Positions 8,505 to 17,580 are shown, counted from the first letter of the stretch. The stretch: 49,255 nucleotides of DNA from Planctomycetota bacterium (GCA_026693085.1 JAPLNB010000383.1:1-49255), one strand, 5' to 3'. Notes: a model not told the origin generated them from the sequence alone. Numbers and translations: made by a program.

Positions 8505-9581
8505 ATGTCCACCGAACTCACCCGCCGCCGATTCATTCAATCCACCACCGCCGCCGCCCTGGCCACCACCCTCCCGGCCCTCGCCGCCGACACTGACGCC
8601 GTAAAGGCGACCCCCTCGTACAACCCCAACATGGACTACCGCCGCCTCGGCAAGACCAACCTCTACGTGTCGGCCATCTGCATGGGTGGCCATTGGAAAC
8701 GCGTCAACACCGTCGTCAACAATTTCAAATCCGATGGCTACGAACCCCTCACCGACGAGCTTCACCCCGGCTTTGAGAAGAACCGCTACGACACGCTCTC
8801 CCGATGCATCGAACACGGCATCAACCTCGTGGACGCGTGCTCCGCCCGCGAAATTTGCGCCTACGCCCGCGCCCTCAAAGGCCGCCGCGACAAAATGCTC
8901 ATGACTTTCTCCTGGTTCGAAAACGAATCCCGCTTCCCCGAATGGCGAACCGCGGCCAAGCTCCTCCAAGGCCTCGAAAATGGCATGAAAATCGCCGGCC
9001 TCGATCACGTCGATATCTGGCGTATCTCCGCGCTCATGGACGGCTCACATACCCCCGCCGAAACCGAAGCCATCATCACCGCCCTCGACACCGCCCGCAA
9101 ACAAGGCAAAGTTCGCTTCACCGGCGTCTCGTCCCACTCCCGCGAATGGCTCAAGATGCTCGTCGAGAAATACCCCGACACCATCCAGGTCATCGTCACC
9201 CCGTACACCGCCGATTCCAAGGTCCTCCCCACCGACTCGCTCTTCGACGCCGTCAAGCAGCACGATGTCGGAGTCCTCGGCATCAAACCGTTCGCCTCCA
9301 ACTCGCTCTTCAAGGGCACCAGCGCCCTCGACGACCCTAACCGTGAGGAAGACGACAAACGCGCGCGCCTGGCGCTTCGCTACATCCTCTGCAACCCCGC
9401 CATCACCGCCCCGATCCCCGGCCTCATCAACAACCACCAGGTTGACAACGTCGTCGCCGTCCTCAAAGAACGCCGCCAACTCGACCTCTCCGAAAAAGCC
9501 GAATTGGACGCCGCCACCAAAGAAATGTGGGCTCGTCTCCCCGAAGACTACCACTGGTTAAACGACTGGCGCCACGTGTAA
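8505..9581 (+). CDS. Tat-exported aldo/keto-reductase-fold protein 2
   Basis: 358 residues; tandem paralogue of the upstream gene. It has a twin-arginine signal (TRRRFIQS) ending near ALAAD. Long stretches match protein 1, including VIVTPYTADSKVLPTDS and IKPFASNSLFKG. The catalytic pattern is degenerate in the same way: Asp kept in LVDAC, no Tyr-Gly after it, FSW where the Lys is expected, and WRISA in place of the His. Because both copies share the same changes, this is probably a stable subfamily rather than decay. TAAGGAG lies 8 bases upstream of the ATG. The cytochrome gene begins 94 bp downstream, suggesting a shared periplasmic redox role; that is inference. Confidence 0.85.
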   Translation: MSTELTRRRFIQSTTAAALATTLPALAADTDAVKATPSYNPNMDYRRLGKTNLYVSAICMGGHWKRVNTVVNNFKSDGYEPLTDELHPGFEKNRYDTLSRCIEHGINLVDACSAREICAYARALKGRRDKMLMTFSWFENESRFPEWRTAAKLLQGLENGMKIAGLDHVDIWRISALMDGSHTPAETEAIITALDTARKQGKVRFTGVSSHSREWLKMLVEKYPDTIQVIVTPYTADSKVLPTDSLFDAVKQHDVGVLGIKPFASNSLFKGTSALDDPNREEDDKRARLALRYILCNPAITAPIPGLINNHQVDNVVAVLKERRQLDLSEKAELDAATKEMWARLPEDYHWLNDWRHV

Positions 9582-9608
9582 GTATTCTCAAGGGCGACCC
9601 TCTTTTCT

Positions 9609-9634
9609 CCTCTCGGCCGATACTCCGGGAGAGG
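9609..9634. repeat. Imperfect hairpin related to 8354-8377
   Basis: cctctcgg...ccgggagagg forms a mismatched version of the hairpin found upstream of the second AKR gene. The two hairpins bracket that gene. Confidence 0.45.
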
Positions 9635-9675
9635 ATTATGTCCGAGTGTTCATCGTTCGCCGAAAGGAGCCTCTC

Positions 9676-10167
9676 TTGTTTCGCCGCGTTGCTTCCGTAC
9701 TGTTCGTGCTCGGTGCCATGACCCTTATCGCCTTCGCCCAACAGCACCCCACCACCCAACCCGTCGAGCCTGCCGACAATTCCTACTGCCTCACCTGCCA
9801 CATCAACTTCCAGCGTGAAAAACTCGCCGTCCACCACCAAAAAGCCGGCGTCGGCTGCACGAACTGCCACGGCGCGTCGGACAAGCATTCTTCCGACGAA
9901 GACGGCATCACCCCTCCCGACGTCATGTTTGCCAAAGACCGCATCACCACCGCCTGCGCTAGCTGCCACAAATCCGACGTCCTCGAAAAAGACAACGCCC
10001 ACACCCCCTTGCTCACCGGCAAGTCCGCTGAGCCGCTGAAGTACTGCACCGACTGCCACGGCAAGCACCAAATGGCCCACCGCACTCGCCGCTGGGACAA
10101 AGTCACCCGCAAACTCGTCTCCGACGACGGCGTCCGAATGCTCAACCAATCCGAACTCACAAAATAG
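9676..10167 (+). CDS. Periplasmic tetraheme c-type cytochrome
   Basis: 163 residues from the TTG, preferred because AAAGGAG lies six bases upstream; a GTG at 9646 would prepend ten residues that spoil the signal peptide. A hydrophobic signal (about 3-21) ends near AFAQQ. Four CxxCH heme-binding motifs follow: CLTCH (38-42), CTNCH (61-65), CASCH (94-98) and CTDCH (124-128). Extra histidines (AVHHQK, DKHSS, GKHQMAH) could be distal ligands. Small multiheme cytochromes of this kind carry electrons between membrane donors and periplasmic oxidoreductases. Placement directly after two Tat-exported reductase-fold proteins suggests they work together. After the TAG the same frame stays open for another 54 codons. 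Confidence 0.85.
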   Translation: MFRRVASVLFVLGAMTLIAFAQQHPTTQPVEPADNSYCLTCHINFQREKLAVHHQKAGVGCTNCHGASDKHSSDEDGITPPDVMFAKDRITTACASCHKSDVLEKDNAHTPLLTGKSAEPLKYCTDCHGKHQMAHRTRRWDKVTRKLVSDDGVRMLNQSELTK

Positions 10168-10332
10168 GCTCTCCCAACACCCCAGAGCGCCGATCTGCCC
10201 ATCGTCCGCCAAGCCCGCGATCTCGTGGGCCACCTGCTCCGCTCCTCCGATTTCGGCGTTTGGTCGGCGTTCCAACCCCAAGCCCGCACCGCCGACGACG
10301 TGCCCGCTTCATTCATAAAAAGGTGCGATTAA
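10168..10332 (+). other. In-frame open extension after the cytochrome stop codon
   Basis: The frame of the cytochrome continues past its TAG for 54 sense codons to a TAA at 10330-10332. The encoded peptide looks protein-like (PIVRQARDLVGHLLRSSDFG), with GC-rich third positions similar to the neighbouring gene. No start codon with a ribosome-binding site is visible. It may be a remnant of a once longer protein, the tail of a lost gene, or chance. No known domain recognised. Confidence 0.3.
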
Positions 10333-10359
10333 TGCCAGCAAGAGACCGCTGTCTGCGAT

Positions 10360-12447
10360 TTATTTCCTGACCAGTTCCCACTGCTTCTCCAGCCGCCTGC
10401 CCGACACCGGGATCGACGTCTTCAGTTCCTGCGCGAACAGCGACACGCGCAGTTCCTCGATCATCCACCGCAACTGTTCGAGGTTCGCGTCGAAAACCCT
10501 CTGCTCACGATTTCGCTTATCCCGTCCAAGATATGCCTGCCACAGCGGCATCACTTCCGCCATGTGCTGCGTATCCCGGGTGTGCCCCGCCGTCGCCAGC
10601 TTGCCGATGCGCACCTGGACCGCCTTCAGAAACCGCTGGAAATGCAGCAACCACGCATCCGGCGTCGTCGTCAGAAACCCCTTGGGCATCAGGTGCGCCA
10701 GTTGATCGCGAACATCGGCGATCGCGGCCGCCCACGCGGGAATCGCCGGCCGGCTCAAGAGCAGCGCAACCGCGTGGTAACTGGCAAGGATACTGGCCGC
10801 CAGATCCGCCACCTCCGCGCCCACCTTGAGCAGCCGATGCCGCCTTCCCGCCGCCAGCCGCAGCTCAAACTCCACGTGCGTCCGCAGATTCGCATCCGCC
10901 AAGAACGCCCGGTTGATCGTCTTGCCAACAAGATCATCCTTCAGGTCCTTGCCCGACCCGAGCGTCGCATAATGCAGCGACATCTCCGCAAAGTGCGGGA
11001 TGTGCGTAGCGAGGTACCTGATCTCATCGCCGAGCTGAAGCAAGAACAATCGACGCAGCCCGGCCGCATGATGTGCCCGCGCCGCCTCCGGCGAGTCCAT
11101 CAGCCGTAGCGACACGGCCGTTCCGCCGTCCACGAGCGCCGGATACGCCGTCAGAGTCATGCCATGCCGCTTGACTGCGATCGACTCCGGCAGATCGCCA
11201 AAGTCCCACTCGGTGATCCTGTCTCGCTGATACTGCGGGTGCGGCAACTGCTCGAAGGTCGCCTTCACCTGCACACCGAGCTTACGCCGGATCTCGGTCA
11301 AATCCCGCCCGATCGCAAGCGGCTTGCCGCCTTCATCGACGACGCGGTAGTTCATGTGCAGATGGTCCAGCAGCGTCGAAGGATCAAGCGCCTCCGGCGG
11401 CACGGTGATCCCCGACCGCTTGCCCAGAAACATCGCCAGCGCATCCAGCAGCGACCCATCTCCCGGCCGCAGCGTCTCGAGCGCCGCCTGGGCAAAATCC
11501 GGCGCCGGCACAAAGTGAACCCTCAAGCTCTTGGGAAGCGATTTGATCAACGCGGTCACCTTCTCCAGCAGCAGCCCCGGCACCAGCCATTCGAACCGCT
11601 CGGCCGGCACCTGGTTCAGCACCGCCAGAGGGACCGTCACCGTCACACCATCGGCCGGATGTCCCACCTCCAGGTGATACTCGAGCGGCAGGCGCAGGTC
11701 GTTAACCAGCAGAAGATCCGGGAACTGATCCTGCGTGATGCCGGTGGCGCTGTGCCGCATGAGGTCCCGCCGGCTCATGAACAAGGCCTTGGGGTTGTGC
11801 CGCTCGATCTGCCGCCGCCAGCGTTCGAAAAGAGGCCCGTTGTAGATGCCGGCGGGGACGCGGGCATTGTAGAAATCGAATCGCACCGGGTGATCCACCA
11901 GGACATCTCGCTGGCGGCTCTTGGCCTCCAGAGTGTGGATTTCGTCGATCAGCCGCTGGTTTTGGCGGAAGAACGGGGCATCGGTGCGGTATTCGCCTTC
12001 GACCAGTGCATGCTGGATGAATAGCTGGCGCGAAGTTTTCGGATCGATCGGCCCGTAGTGCACAGTGCGCTGTGGAATGATCGTCAGGCCGTAAAGAATG
12101 ACCTTCTCATATGCCACAACGTGGGCCGTCTCCGGGTTCCAGTGCGGCTCGGAGTACGTGCGTTTAACCAGATGCTCGGCGATACGCTCGATCCACTCCG
12201 GCTGAATCTTGGCGACGGTACGCGCATACAGTCGGGTCGTTTCCACAAGTTCTGCCGCCACGAGCCACTGCGGCTCCTGCGCGAACAACGCCGAACCTGG
12301 AAAGATGTTGAACCGGATCCCGTGGGCGCCCGTGTACTCGTGCGCGTCGGTCTTCTGACCGATGTTCGCGAGCAATCCGGTCAGGACCGCCCGGTGGATG
12401 GCGTCGTACTTCGGCGATGACTGAGGTTTTCGCCTCCGCGAAAGCAT
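10360..12447 (-). pseudogene. hrpA: HrpA C-terminal half (DUF3418 region) without helicase domains
   Basis: 695 residues from the ATG at 12447 that match the C-terminal half of the RNA helicase HrpA from start to end: YDAIHRAVLTGLL, FPGSALF (49-55), AELVETTRLYAR, KRTYSEPHWNPE, HALVEGEY, ALIKSLPKSLR, and the family-ending IRWMIEELRVSLFAQEL. This part contains the OB-like segment and DUF3418. The preceding ~600 residues (DEAH helicase core with Walker motifs and the HA2 region) are absent. An unrelated ABC ATPase gene ends only 61 bp upstream on the same strand. The surviving frame is long and intact, so it may be a recent truncation, a split gene, or a genuine stand-alone DUF3418 protein. No convincing ribosome-binding site precedes the ATG. 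Confidence 0.75.
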
Positions 12448-12508
12448 GGCAGGAGATTGAATCGTCCCGGTGAACAGAAAGCAAACCGCATTGCCCGCCC
12501 GCGGTGGG

Positions 12509-13246
12509 TCAGTGCCCGGCCGAGAGCTGGCCAGCCACGACCTCGGCGCCGCGCCGGGGGTTGCGTTCATCCCGGCTGATCTGGCCGTCATGCAGGTGAA
12601 TCACGCGATGGCAGCGATGGGCTATCGATGGATCGTGCGTGACCAATAGTATCGTCCGGCCGCTGGCGACGAGATCGTCAAACAATTCAAGAATCGCCTG
12701 CCCGGTCTTACTGTCCAGTGCACCCGTGGGCTCGTCGGCCAGAAGGATGAGCGGGTCGTTCATCATCGCCCGGGCGATGCAGACGCGTTGCTGCTGGCCG
12801 CCGGAGAGCTGCATCGGCCGGTGGTCGAGGTGCTCGGCTAGCCCGACGCGTTCGGCCAATTCAGTAGCGCGACGGCGTCGCTCGGCGGGACGGACGCCGA
12901 GATAAAACATGGGCACTTCGAGGTTCTCCAGCACGGTGAGCTGCTGGATGAGGTTGAAATTCTGGAAGATGAACCCGATCCGCCGACTGCGGATTTCCGA
13001 GAGCAGATCATCCTCCATCGAGCTGATGTCGTCGCCGTCCAGCAAATAGTGCCCGGTTGTAGGCCGGTCGAGGCAGCCGAGGATATTGAGCAAGGTGCTT
13101 TTCCCCGAGCCGCTGGCGCCCATGATGGCGGTGTATTCGCCTTCCACGAAGTCGATGCAGACTGACCGCAGCGCCGCGACCTCGACATGAGTGCCGGGTT
13201 TGCGGTAAATCTTGCTCAGATTCTGCACGGAAGCGACCAAAGGCAT
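12509..13246 (-). CDS. ABC transporter ATPase, LolD/MacB type
   Basis: 245 residues with a full ATPase motif set: Walker A GASGSGKS (43-50), Q-loop FQNFNL, signature LSGGQ (147-151), Walker B ILLADEP and switch His in VTHD (H204). Sequence style (GCLDRPTTG, LTVLENLEVPM, GLAEHLDHRP) is that of the LolD/MacB/FtsE family, which powers lipoprotein release or export with FtsX-like permeases. No permease gene is adjacent. It lies directly upstream of the HrpA C-terminal half on the same strand and is divergent from the DUF3179 gene. No clear ribosome-binding site is seen. Confidence 0.9.
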   Translation of the reverse strand: MPLVASVQNLSKIYRKPGTHVEVAALRSVCIDFVEGEYTAIMGASGSGKSTLLNILGCLDRPTTGHYLLDGDDISSMEDDLLSEIRSRRIGFIFQNFNLIQQLTVLENLEVPMFYLGVRPAERRRRATELAERVGLAEHLDHRPMQLSGGQQQRVCIARAMMNDPLILLADEPTGALDSKTGQAILELFDDLVASGRTILLVTHDPSIAHRCHRVIHLHDGQISRDERNPRRGAEVVAGQLSAGH

Positions 13247-13349
13247 GGATTGAGATACTAGATGATGGGGGGTGGCGTTGCCATCGGGTTGCTGTGACGT
13301 TGAGGCCTGACCCTCGATTTGTCAAGCGAACGCGGCTATTCTGGGGCAC

Positions 13350-14591
13350 GTGGTCCTGCCACTGCTACTGTTTTTTCTGGCCGTTTCTGCATCCGCGATG
13401 GTCGCATACGGGACCCATCCGGCTTGGGCGGAGTATGCGCATGGCCTGGGTGTGATCCTCTTCACACGGCGATTTGAGTGGCCGATGGCGGCGGTGGCGA
13501 TCCTTTTGTGCCTGGCGGTGGTGGGGCTGGTCGTGGCCGGCAAACGCCGCGCGTGGTGGCTGATCGGACTGGGGCCGATCCTGGCGCTGTTCGTGCACCG
13601 GTATGAAACGGACCCCATGCGACGATTCGCGATACTGGATGGCCCATCGTTTGTCCCAGCAGCGCAGGCGTCGTTCCTGGCGGACAACGATTACGTTGTT
13701 GGCCTCATATTCGAGGGTTCGGCCTACGCGTATCCGTACTTCGCGCTGTATGCCGCGCCGGTGGTCAGTCAGGCCGAGCATGACAAGCGGATGCTGCTGA
13801 TGTGGAATGCTTACGCGAACCGCGCGATGGCGTTTCACATCAACCACGAGTTGTATGCGCGTGATCTTGAGATTGTTTCGATGCCCGCCAACGCGATGCT
13901 GCTCTACAACGGCAAGCTGGGGCAGTTCATCAATGGGGTGACGGGTCTGACGCCGCAGTCGAAGAAGCCGAACGGGTTTTCCTCGCCGATCCTGGTGCAG
14001 AAAATGATCTGGCGGGAGTGGATGGAGTCGCATCCGGCGACGCAGGTGATGGTTCCGCCGGCCGGGGCATTGCCGGCGAAGATCCCGAGCAGCCCATTGC
14101 GGCCGATCAAGAAGGACTCATCGGGCGATACGCTGATTGCGATGATCTGCACGACGCGGCCGGTGGCGGTGCTGCCCCATGCGGTGCCGGAGAAGCCCGC
14201 GAGCATCACGGTGGGCGGCGTGCCGGTGCTGATCTTTCGCGACCGCCCGACCAGGCAGATACGCGTGTTTGACCGCCGCGTGGAGGATCTGACGCTGAAA
14301 TTCAAGCCCAACACCGACGGCCGGCGTAAGCTGGCGGTATGGATCGATCAGGATACCGATTCCGGGTGGACGGCGGACGGGCGGGCGGTTGATGGACCGT
14401 TGGGCAAGGCCGGCAAGCGTCTGGCAAGCATTCCGGTGGACGAGGGGCTTTGGTGGGGCGTGATGAAGAAGTGGGTGCCAGACCTGGAGATGCTTGACCC
14501 GATCCCCGTGCCTCCGGAGGTGCGTCCGCCGACGCGAACGCCGACGGTGCGGACGCCCACTCGCTCGCCCACGCGCCGGCCTCGCCGATAA
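13350..14591 (+). CDS. DUF3179 domain membrane protein
   Basis: 413 residues from a GTG. The N-terminus has hydrophobic segments (about 2-20, 46-65 and 70-80), then a DUF3179-like domain: DNDYVVGLIFEGSAYAYP, a middle part with NAMLLYNGKLGQF, and a C-terminal block with DSGWTADGRAVDGPLGKAGKRL ending in WWGVMKKWVPDLEML. The tail is a low-complexity Pro-Thr-Arg repeat. DUF3179 proteins are extracytoplasmic and of unknown function. Assignment rests on the overall pattern; the usual catalytic-looking cysteine is not obvious. It is divergent from the ABC ATPase and convergent with the glycosyltransferase, whose stop lies only 6 bp away. Confidence 0.65.
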   Translation: MVLPLLLFFLAVSASAMVAYGTHPAWAEYAHGLGVILFTRRFEWPMAAVAILLCLAVVGLVVAGKRRAWWLIGLGPILALFVHRYETDPMRRFAILDGPSFVPAAQASFLADNDYVVGLIFEGSAYAYPYFALYAAPVVSQAEHDKRMLLMWNAYANRAMAFHINHELYARDLEIVSMPANAMLLYNGKLGQFINGVTGLTPQSKKPNGFSSPILVQKMIWREWMESHPATQVMVPPAGALPAKIPSSPLRPIKKDSSGDTLIAMICTTRPVAVLPHAVPEKPASITVGGVPVLIFRDRPTRQIRVFDRRVEDLTLKFKPNTDGRRKLAVWIDQDTDSGWTADGRAVDGPLGKAGKRLASIPVDEGLWWGVMKKWVPDLEMLDPIPVPPEVRPPTRTPTVRTPTRSPTRRPRR

Positions 14592-14597
14592 GGCAGA

Positions 14598-16352
14598 TCA
14601 GCGTCGCTCTGAATCGTTTGGCGGAACAACGAAACCGTGCCAGGCGTCTTCCTTGCGCGGGAGCTTGGCGAATGCTTTCCAGTTCGCAGGAAGGTCCGGC
14701 ATGGGGCGGCCGGCTTTCTGGTAGACCATTACGACCTGGGGACGATTGGCGGGCTTTAGCACGGCGGGGTCTTGGATGGGGCGGACCGAGCGATTGAGGT
14801 AGATCGACAATTCCTCGGGTGCGCGGCGTCCGGTCTGGCCGGGGCGGTAGCTGTACATGTCGGCCTGAGGGAAGCGCGACCAGATGAGATCGGCCAAGGG
14901 ACGGGTGCTGGCGAGGTCGGTGTGGCGATAGCCGTGCGCGCCGATGGTCTGGGCGATGAGCATGATCAGGACGGACGTGGCGATGAGGCTCATCGGGCGG
15001 CGGCGGTACACATACAGGCCCACAAGCAGGATCAGCAGGCAGGCCAATGCAACGGAAATCGCGAGCCTCCAGGAGAACCACGGCGTGCCATCGTCGTGGG
15101 TGGTGGCTTTGAGCAAACCAGTGGCGCCGAGCAGCGGGAGCAAGACGCCGGCGCCGATGAGGATGGCGAACTGAGCGGCGGCGAGGAGGTTGCGGATCCT
15201 GGCGGGGATTGCTGCGCGAGAGGCGAAGCATGAGAGCAGGCCATAGGCGGCGAGGATCGAGGCGGGGCCGATCATGGGCAGGAGATATCGCTCGTTGCGG
15301 TCTCGGTGGGCGCAGGTCATGACGACGATGGGGACAAAGACCAGGAATAGAGCGAAGATGACGGGTTCCGGGTTTCGGGTTTCGGGTTTCGCAGTGGAGC
15401 GGAGGTGGGTGATGGCCAGGAAGAGGCCGACGATGAAGAAGGCGGTCCAGGGGGCGAGGATCAGGAAGAGTGAGGAGTAGGCCAGGATAGAATCGCCGGG
15501 CACGCTCTGGTCGCCGATCATGATCTCGCGGCGCCAACGGCTCCAGGCGTCGATGCGGCTGACCACGTGGATGAACCACGGCAACGCGATGAGCAGGCCA
15601 ACGAAGATGGCGAAGGCGATGGGCAGGAGCGATGAACGATGAGCGATGAACGATGGGCGGCCGGCGCGGCGGTTGGCGTAATAGCGGTAGGTGGCGAAGG
15701 CGATGGCGGGGGCGAGGGTCTGCACGAGGGCGACGGGGCCTTTGGACATGAATGCCAAACCGATCGCGACGCCGGCGCCGATGAAGCCGGTCCAGCGCTG
15801 GTTCTGGAATATCGCTTTGACGAGGAAGACGTTGGCGATGGTGACCCAGAACGTGAGGTAGACGTCGGTGGTGGCGCTGTGGGAGAAGCGGATGAAGGCG
15901 AAGCTGGTGCCGAAGATCAGGGCGGCCGAGACCGCGATTTGATTGCCGCAGAGGGCGCGGGCAAGCAGATAGAGAGCGAGGATGGACAGGCAGGATGTCG
16001 CGTAAGCGGGCCATCGCATTTGCCACGCCGCATCACGATAGGCGTTGGCGCGAAGGGTGGGGTCTGGATTGGAAAGAGCATCGAATGTGAATTGCCGAAT
16101 CGAGGCCGCGGTGATCCAGACGGTCAGGGGCGGCTTGGCGTACCGTGGCTCGCCCTGGAGCGTGGGCAAGAGCCAATTGCCGGTGCGGCGGATTTCCAGG
16201 GCAGTTGCCACGTTGAGGTTCTCGCTGCCATTGGAGAATTCCAGCCACGAAAGCGTCGGGGCGGTGACAATGAAAACCATCGCGGCAATGAGCACGCCCG
16301 GCCAGACGCCTCGTGGGGTGGATTCCAGGGATAGCGGTGTTGGATCAATCAT
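14598..16352 (-). CDS. ArnT/PMT-like family 39 glycosyltransferase
   Basis: 584 residues from the ATG at 16352; the frame is open upstream but that part overlaps the divergent comF region and looks non-coding. About twelve hydrophobic helices fill the protein. The first periplasmic loop has EIRRTGNWLLPTLQGEPRYAKPPL, the hallmark of ArnT-type transferases, which use polyprenyl-phosphate sugars to modify lipids or proteins at the outer face of the inner membrane. HRDRNERYLLPMIGP is also family-typical. Two loops contain tandem simple repeats (15363-15390 and 15627-15654) that look like intergenic filler captured in frame. The acceptor substrate cannot be inferred. Confidence 0.85.
   Translation of the reverse strand: MIDPTPLSLESTPRGVWPGVLIAAMVFIVTAPTLSWLEFSNGSENLNVATALEIRRTGNWLLPTLQGEPRYAKPPLTVWITAASIRQFTFDALSNPDPTLRANAYRDAAWQMRWPAYATSCLSILALYLLARALCGNQIAVSAALIFGTSFAFIRFSHSATTDVYLTFWVTIANVFLVKAIFQNQRWTGFIGAGVAIGLAFMSKGPVALVQTLAPAIAFATYRYYANRRAGRPSFIAHRSSLLPIAFAIFVGLLIALPWFIHVVSRIDAWSRWRREIMIGDQSVPGDSILAYSSLFLILAPWTAFFIVGLFLAITHLRSTAKPETRNPEPVIFALFLVFVPIVVMTCAHRDRNERYLLPMIGPASILAAYGLLSCFASRAAIPARIRNLLAAAQFAILIGAGVLLPLLGATGLLKATTHDDGTPWFSWRLAISVALACLLILLVGLYVYRRRPMSLIATSVLIMLIAQTIGAHGYRHTDLASTRPLADLIWSRFPQADMYSYRPGQTGRRAPEELSIYLNRSVRPIQDPAVLKPANRPQVVMVYQKAGRPMPDLPANWKAFAKLPRKEDAWHGFVVPPNDSERR
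15363..15390. repeat. Four tandem 7-bp units (gggtttc) in the glycosyltransferase gene
   Basis: One gggttcc followed by three exact gggtttc units. On the coding strand they give the hydrophilic peptide KPETRNPEP in a loop between two hydrophobic segments. Confidence 0.85.
15627..15654. repeat. Two tandem 14-bp units (gagcgatgaacgat) in the glycosyltransferase gene
   Basis: Two exact copies in direct orientation, translated on the coding strand as SFIAHRSS in a cytoplasmic or periplasmic loop. Second simple-repeat expansion in the same gene. Confidence 0.8.
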
Positions 16353-16423
16353 CTGTGAGGGGCAATTGATAGTCTGCTGGGGGTAATTGTCAATCGAGCG
16401 TGGGCCGGTAATATGATGGGACC

Positions 16424-17197
16424 GTGGGGCTCTTGAACCGTGTGAACCTCGGACCGTTCTGGAGATGGGCGGCTTGGATAGCCGACCTGTGTTACCCGGG
16501 TTCGTGCGCGGTCTGTCGCGGTGATTGCGGTGGGGAGGGACCGTTATGCCAAGCGTGTGCCGATCAGCTCGATGCTCAGGTGGCGGGATCAGCGTGCCGG
16601 TGTTGTGCCAAGCCATTGGCCCAGGAGGGGGCGCCTTGTCCGTGGTGCGTGGGAAAGGGACTCTATCCTTACAAGAGGATTGTGCGATTGGGGGCCTTTG
16701 ACGATCCGCTCAAGACGCTGGTGTATCAGATGAAATACCGCGGCCGATGGTCGCTGGGGGAGACGCTGGCGGATCGGATGGCAGGGGAGCAGAGCGCGGC
16801 GGAACTGTTGAAGGGGACGGAATTGCTCGTGGCAGTGCCGTTGCACATCCGGCGGCAGTTTTCGCGCGGCTACAACCAGGCGGAGATCGTCGCGAGGCGT
16901 CTGGGCAAGCAGTGCGGCATCAAGCTGGTTCGGCCGGTGAAGCGGGTGAGGGATACGCCGACGCAGACGCAGCTTAGGTCACAGAAGGCGCGGCACGAGA
17001 ATGTGCGGGGGGCGTTCAAATTGGTCGATCCGGAATCGGTTCGGGGCAAGCATGTTGTGGTCGTCGATGACGTTATGACCAGCGGCGCCACGCTGCAGGC
17101 GGTGGCGCGGGAACTGCTGCGCGCGCAACCCGCAAGTCTTTGTGCGATCATACTGGCCGTGGTCGATCCCAAGCGGCGGGACTTCCAGGCAATCTAG
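16424..17197 (+). CDS. comF: ComF family phosphoribosyltransferase-like protein
   Basis: 257 residues from a GTG. Two zinc-binding cysteine clusters lie at the N-terminus (CYPGSCAVC...CQAC at 23-45; CRCC and CPWC at 58-75). A type I phosphoribosyltransferase fold follows, with the PRPP loop VVVVDDVMTSGAT at 211-223 and the ComF hallmark RGYNQAEIVAR. ComF proteins act in DNA uptake or processing in competent bacteria, though the biochemical role is unsettled and the gene is widespread in non-competent species. Length is typical. Divergent from the glycosyltransferase with a 71-bp gap. Confidence 0.9.
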   Translation: MGLLNRVNLGPFWRWAAWIADLCYPGSCAVCRGDCGGEGPLCQACADQLDAQVAGSACRCCAKPLAQEGAPCPWCVGKGLYPYKRIVRLGAFDDPLKTLVYQMKYRGRWSLGETLADRMAGEQSAAELLKGTELLVAVPLHIRRQFSRGYNQAEIVARRLGKQCGIKLVRPVKRVRDTPTQTQLRSQKARHENVRGAFKLVDPESVRGKHVVVVDDVMTSGATLQAVARELLRAQPASLCAIILAVVDPKRRDFQAI

Positions 17198-17264
17198 CAC
17201 GCCTGTTGCAGGCAATATCCTTGCGATAACGGCAGTCTCTCTGTCGTTCTTTCGAGGTGCTGAT

Positions 17265-17372
17265 ATGAGATGCGATGCAATGGTGGTGGCGGCTGTTGTG
17301 GTTGCCGGCCTGCGGTCGGAACCGGCGACTCTTGAGGCACAAACGGCTTCCGACGGCCCGGCAGGGGCTTAG
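17265..17372 (+). CDS. Possible 35-residue exported peptide
   Basis: Short frame with GAGGTG six bases before the ATG. The peptide begins MRCDAMVVAAVVVAGL, resembling a short signal sequence, and ends after another 19 polar residues. The following sequence up to 17478 has protein-like composition but is broken by stops, so this may be the start of a decayed gene. No family recognised. The rest of the 17198-17580 gap holds only the hairpin at 17479-17514. Confidence 0.25.
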   Translation: MRCDAMVVAAVVVAGLRSEPATLEAQTASDGPAGA

Positions 17373-17478
17373 GACGGTGGCGGGTCAGGTTCCCCCACCC
17401 GCATGGCAACCACGGTCGCGGTAACCGGGGCGGCCGGTAGAGCGGCGTAAGCCCGCGGGCACAACATGGCAATAGAAC

Positions 17479-17514
17479 GACCCCCGCGACTGAGCTTCGC
17501 GAGGGTCTGCTTTT
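17479..17514 (+). terminator. Rho-independent terminator downstream of comF
   Basis: gacccccgcg pairs with cgcgagggtc (one mismatch) across a 9-base loop and is followed by tgcttttc. It lies in the convergent gap between comF and the DUF6600 gene. Confidence 0.6.
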
Positions 17515-17580
17515 CTGGACGGTTCACAGCCAGGCCATGCATTGCCATCGCGCCGGCGCGCCTTAACTCCGCGGCAAGTG

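Noticed and set aside
15363..15654. Possible CRISPR array from the direct repeats
   Set aside because: Units are 7 and 14 bp, contiguous without spacers, and lie inside a coding gene; no cas gene is present.
14302..16026. 574-codon minus-strand frame overlapping the glycosyltransferase
   Set aside because: Arg/Pro/His-rich alternate frame on the same strand; the 14598-16352 frame has the membrane helices and ArnT motif.
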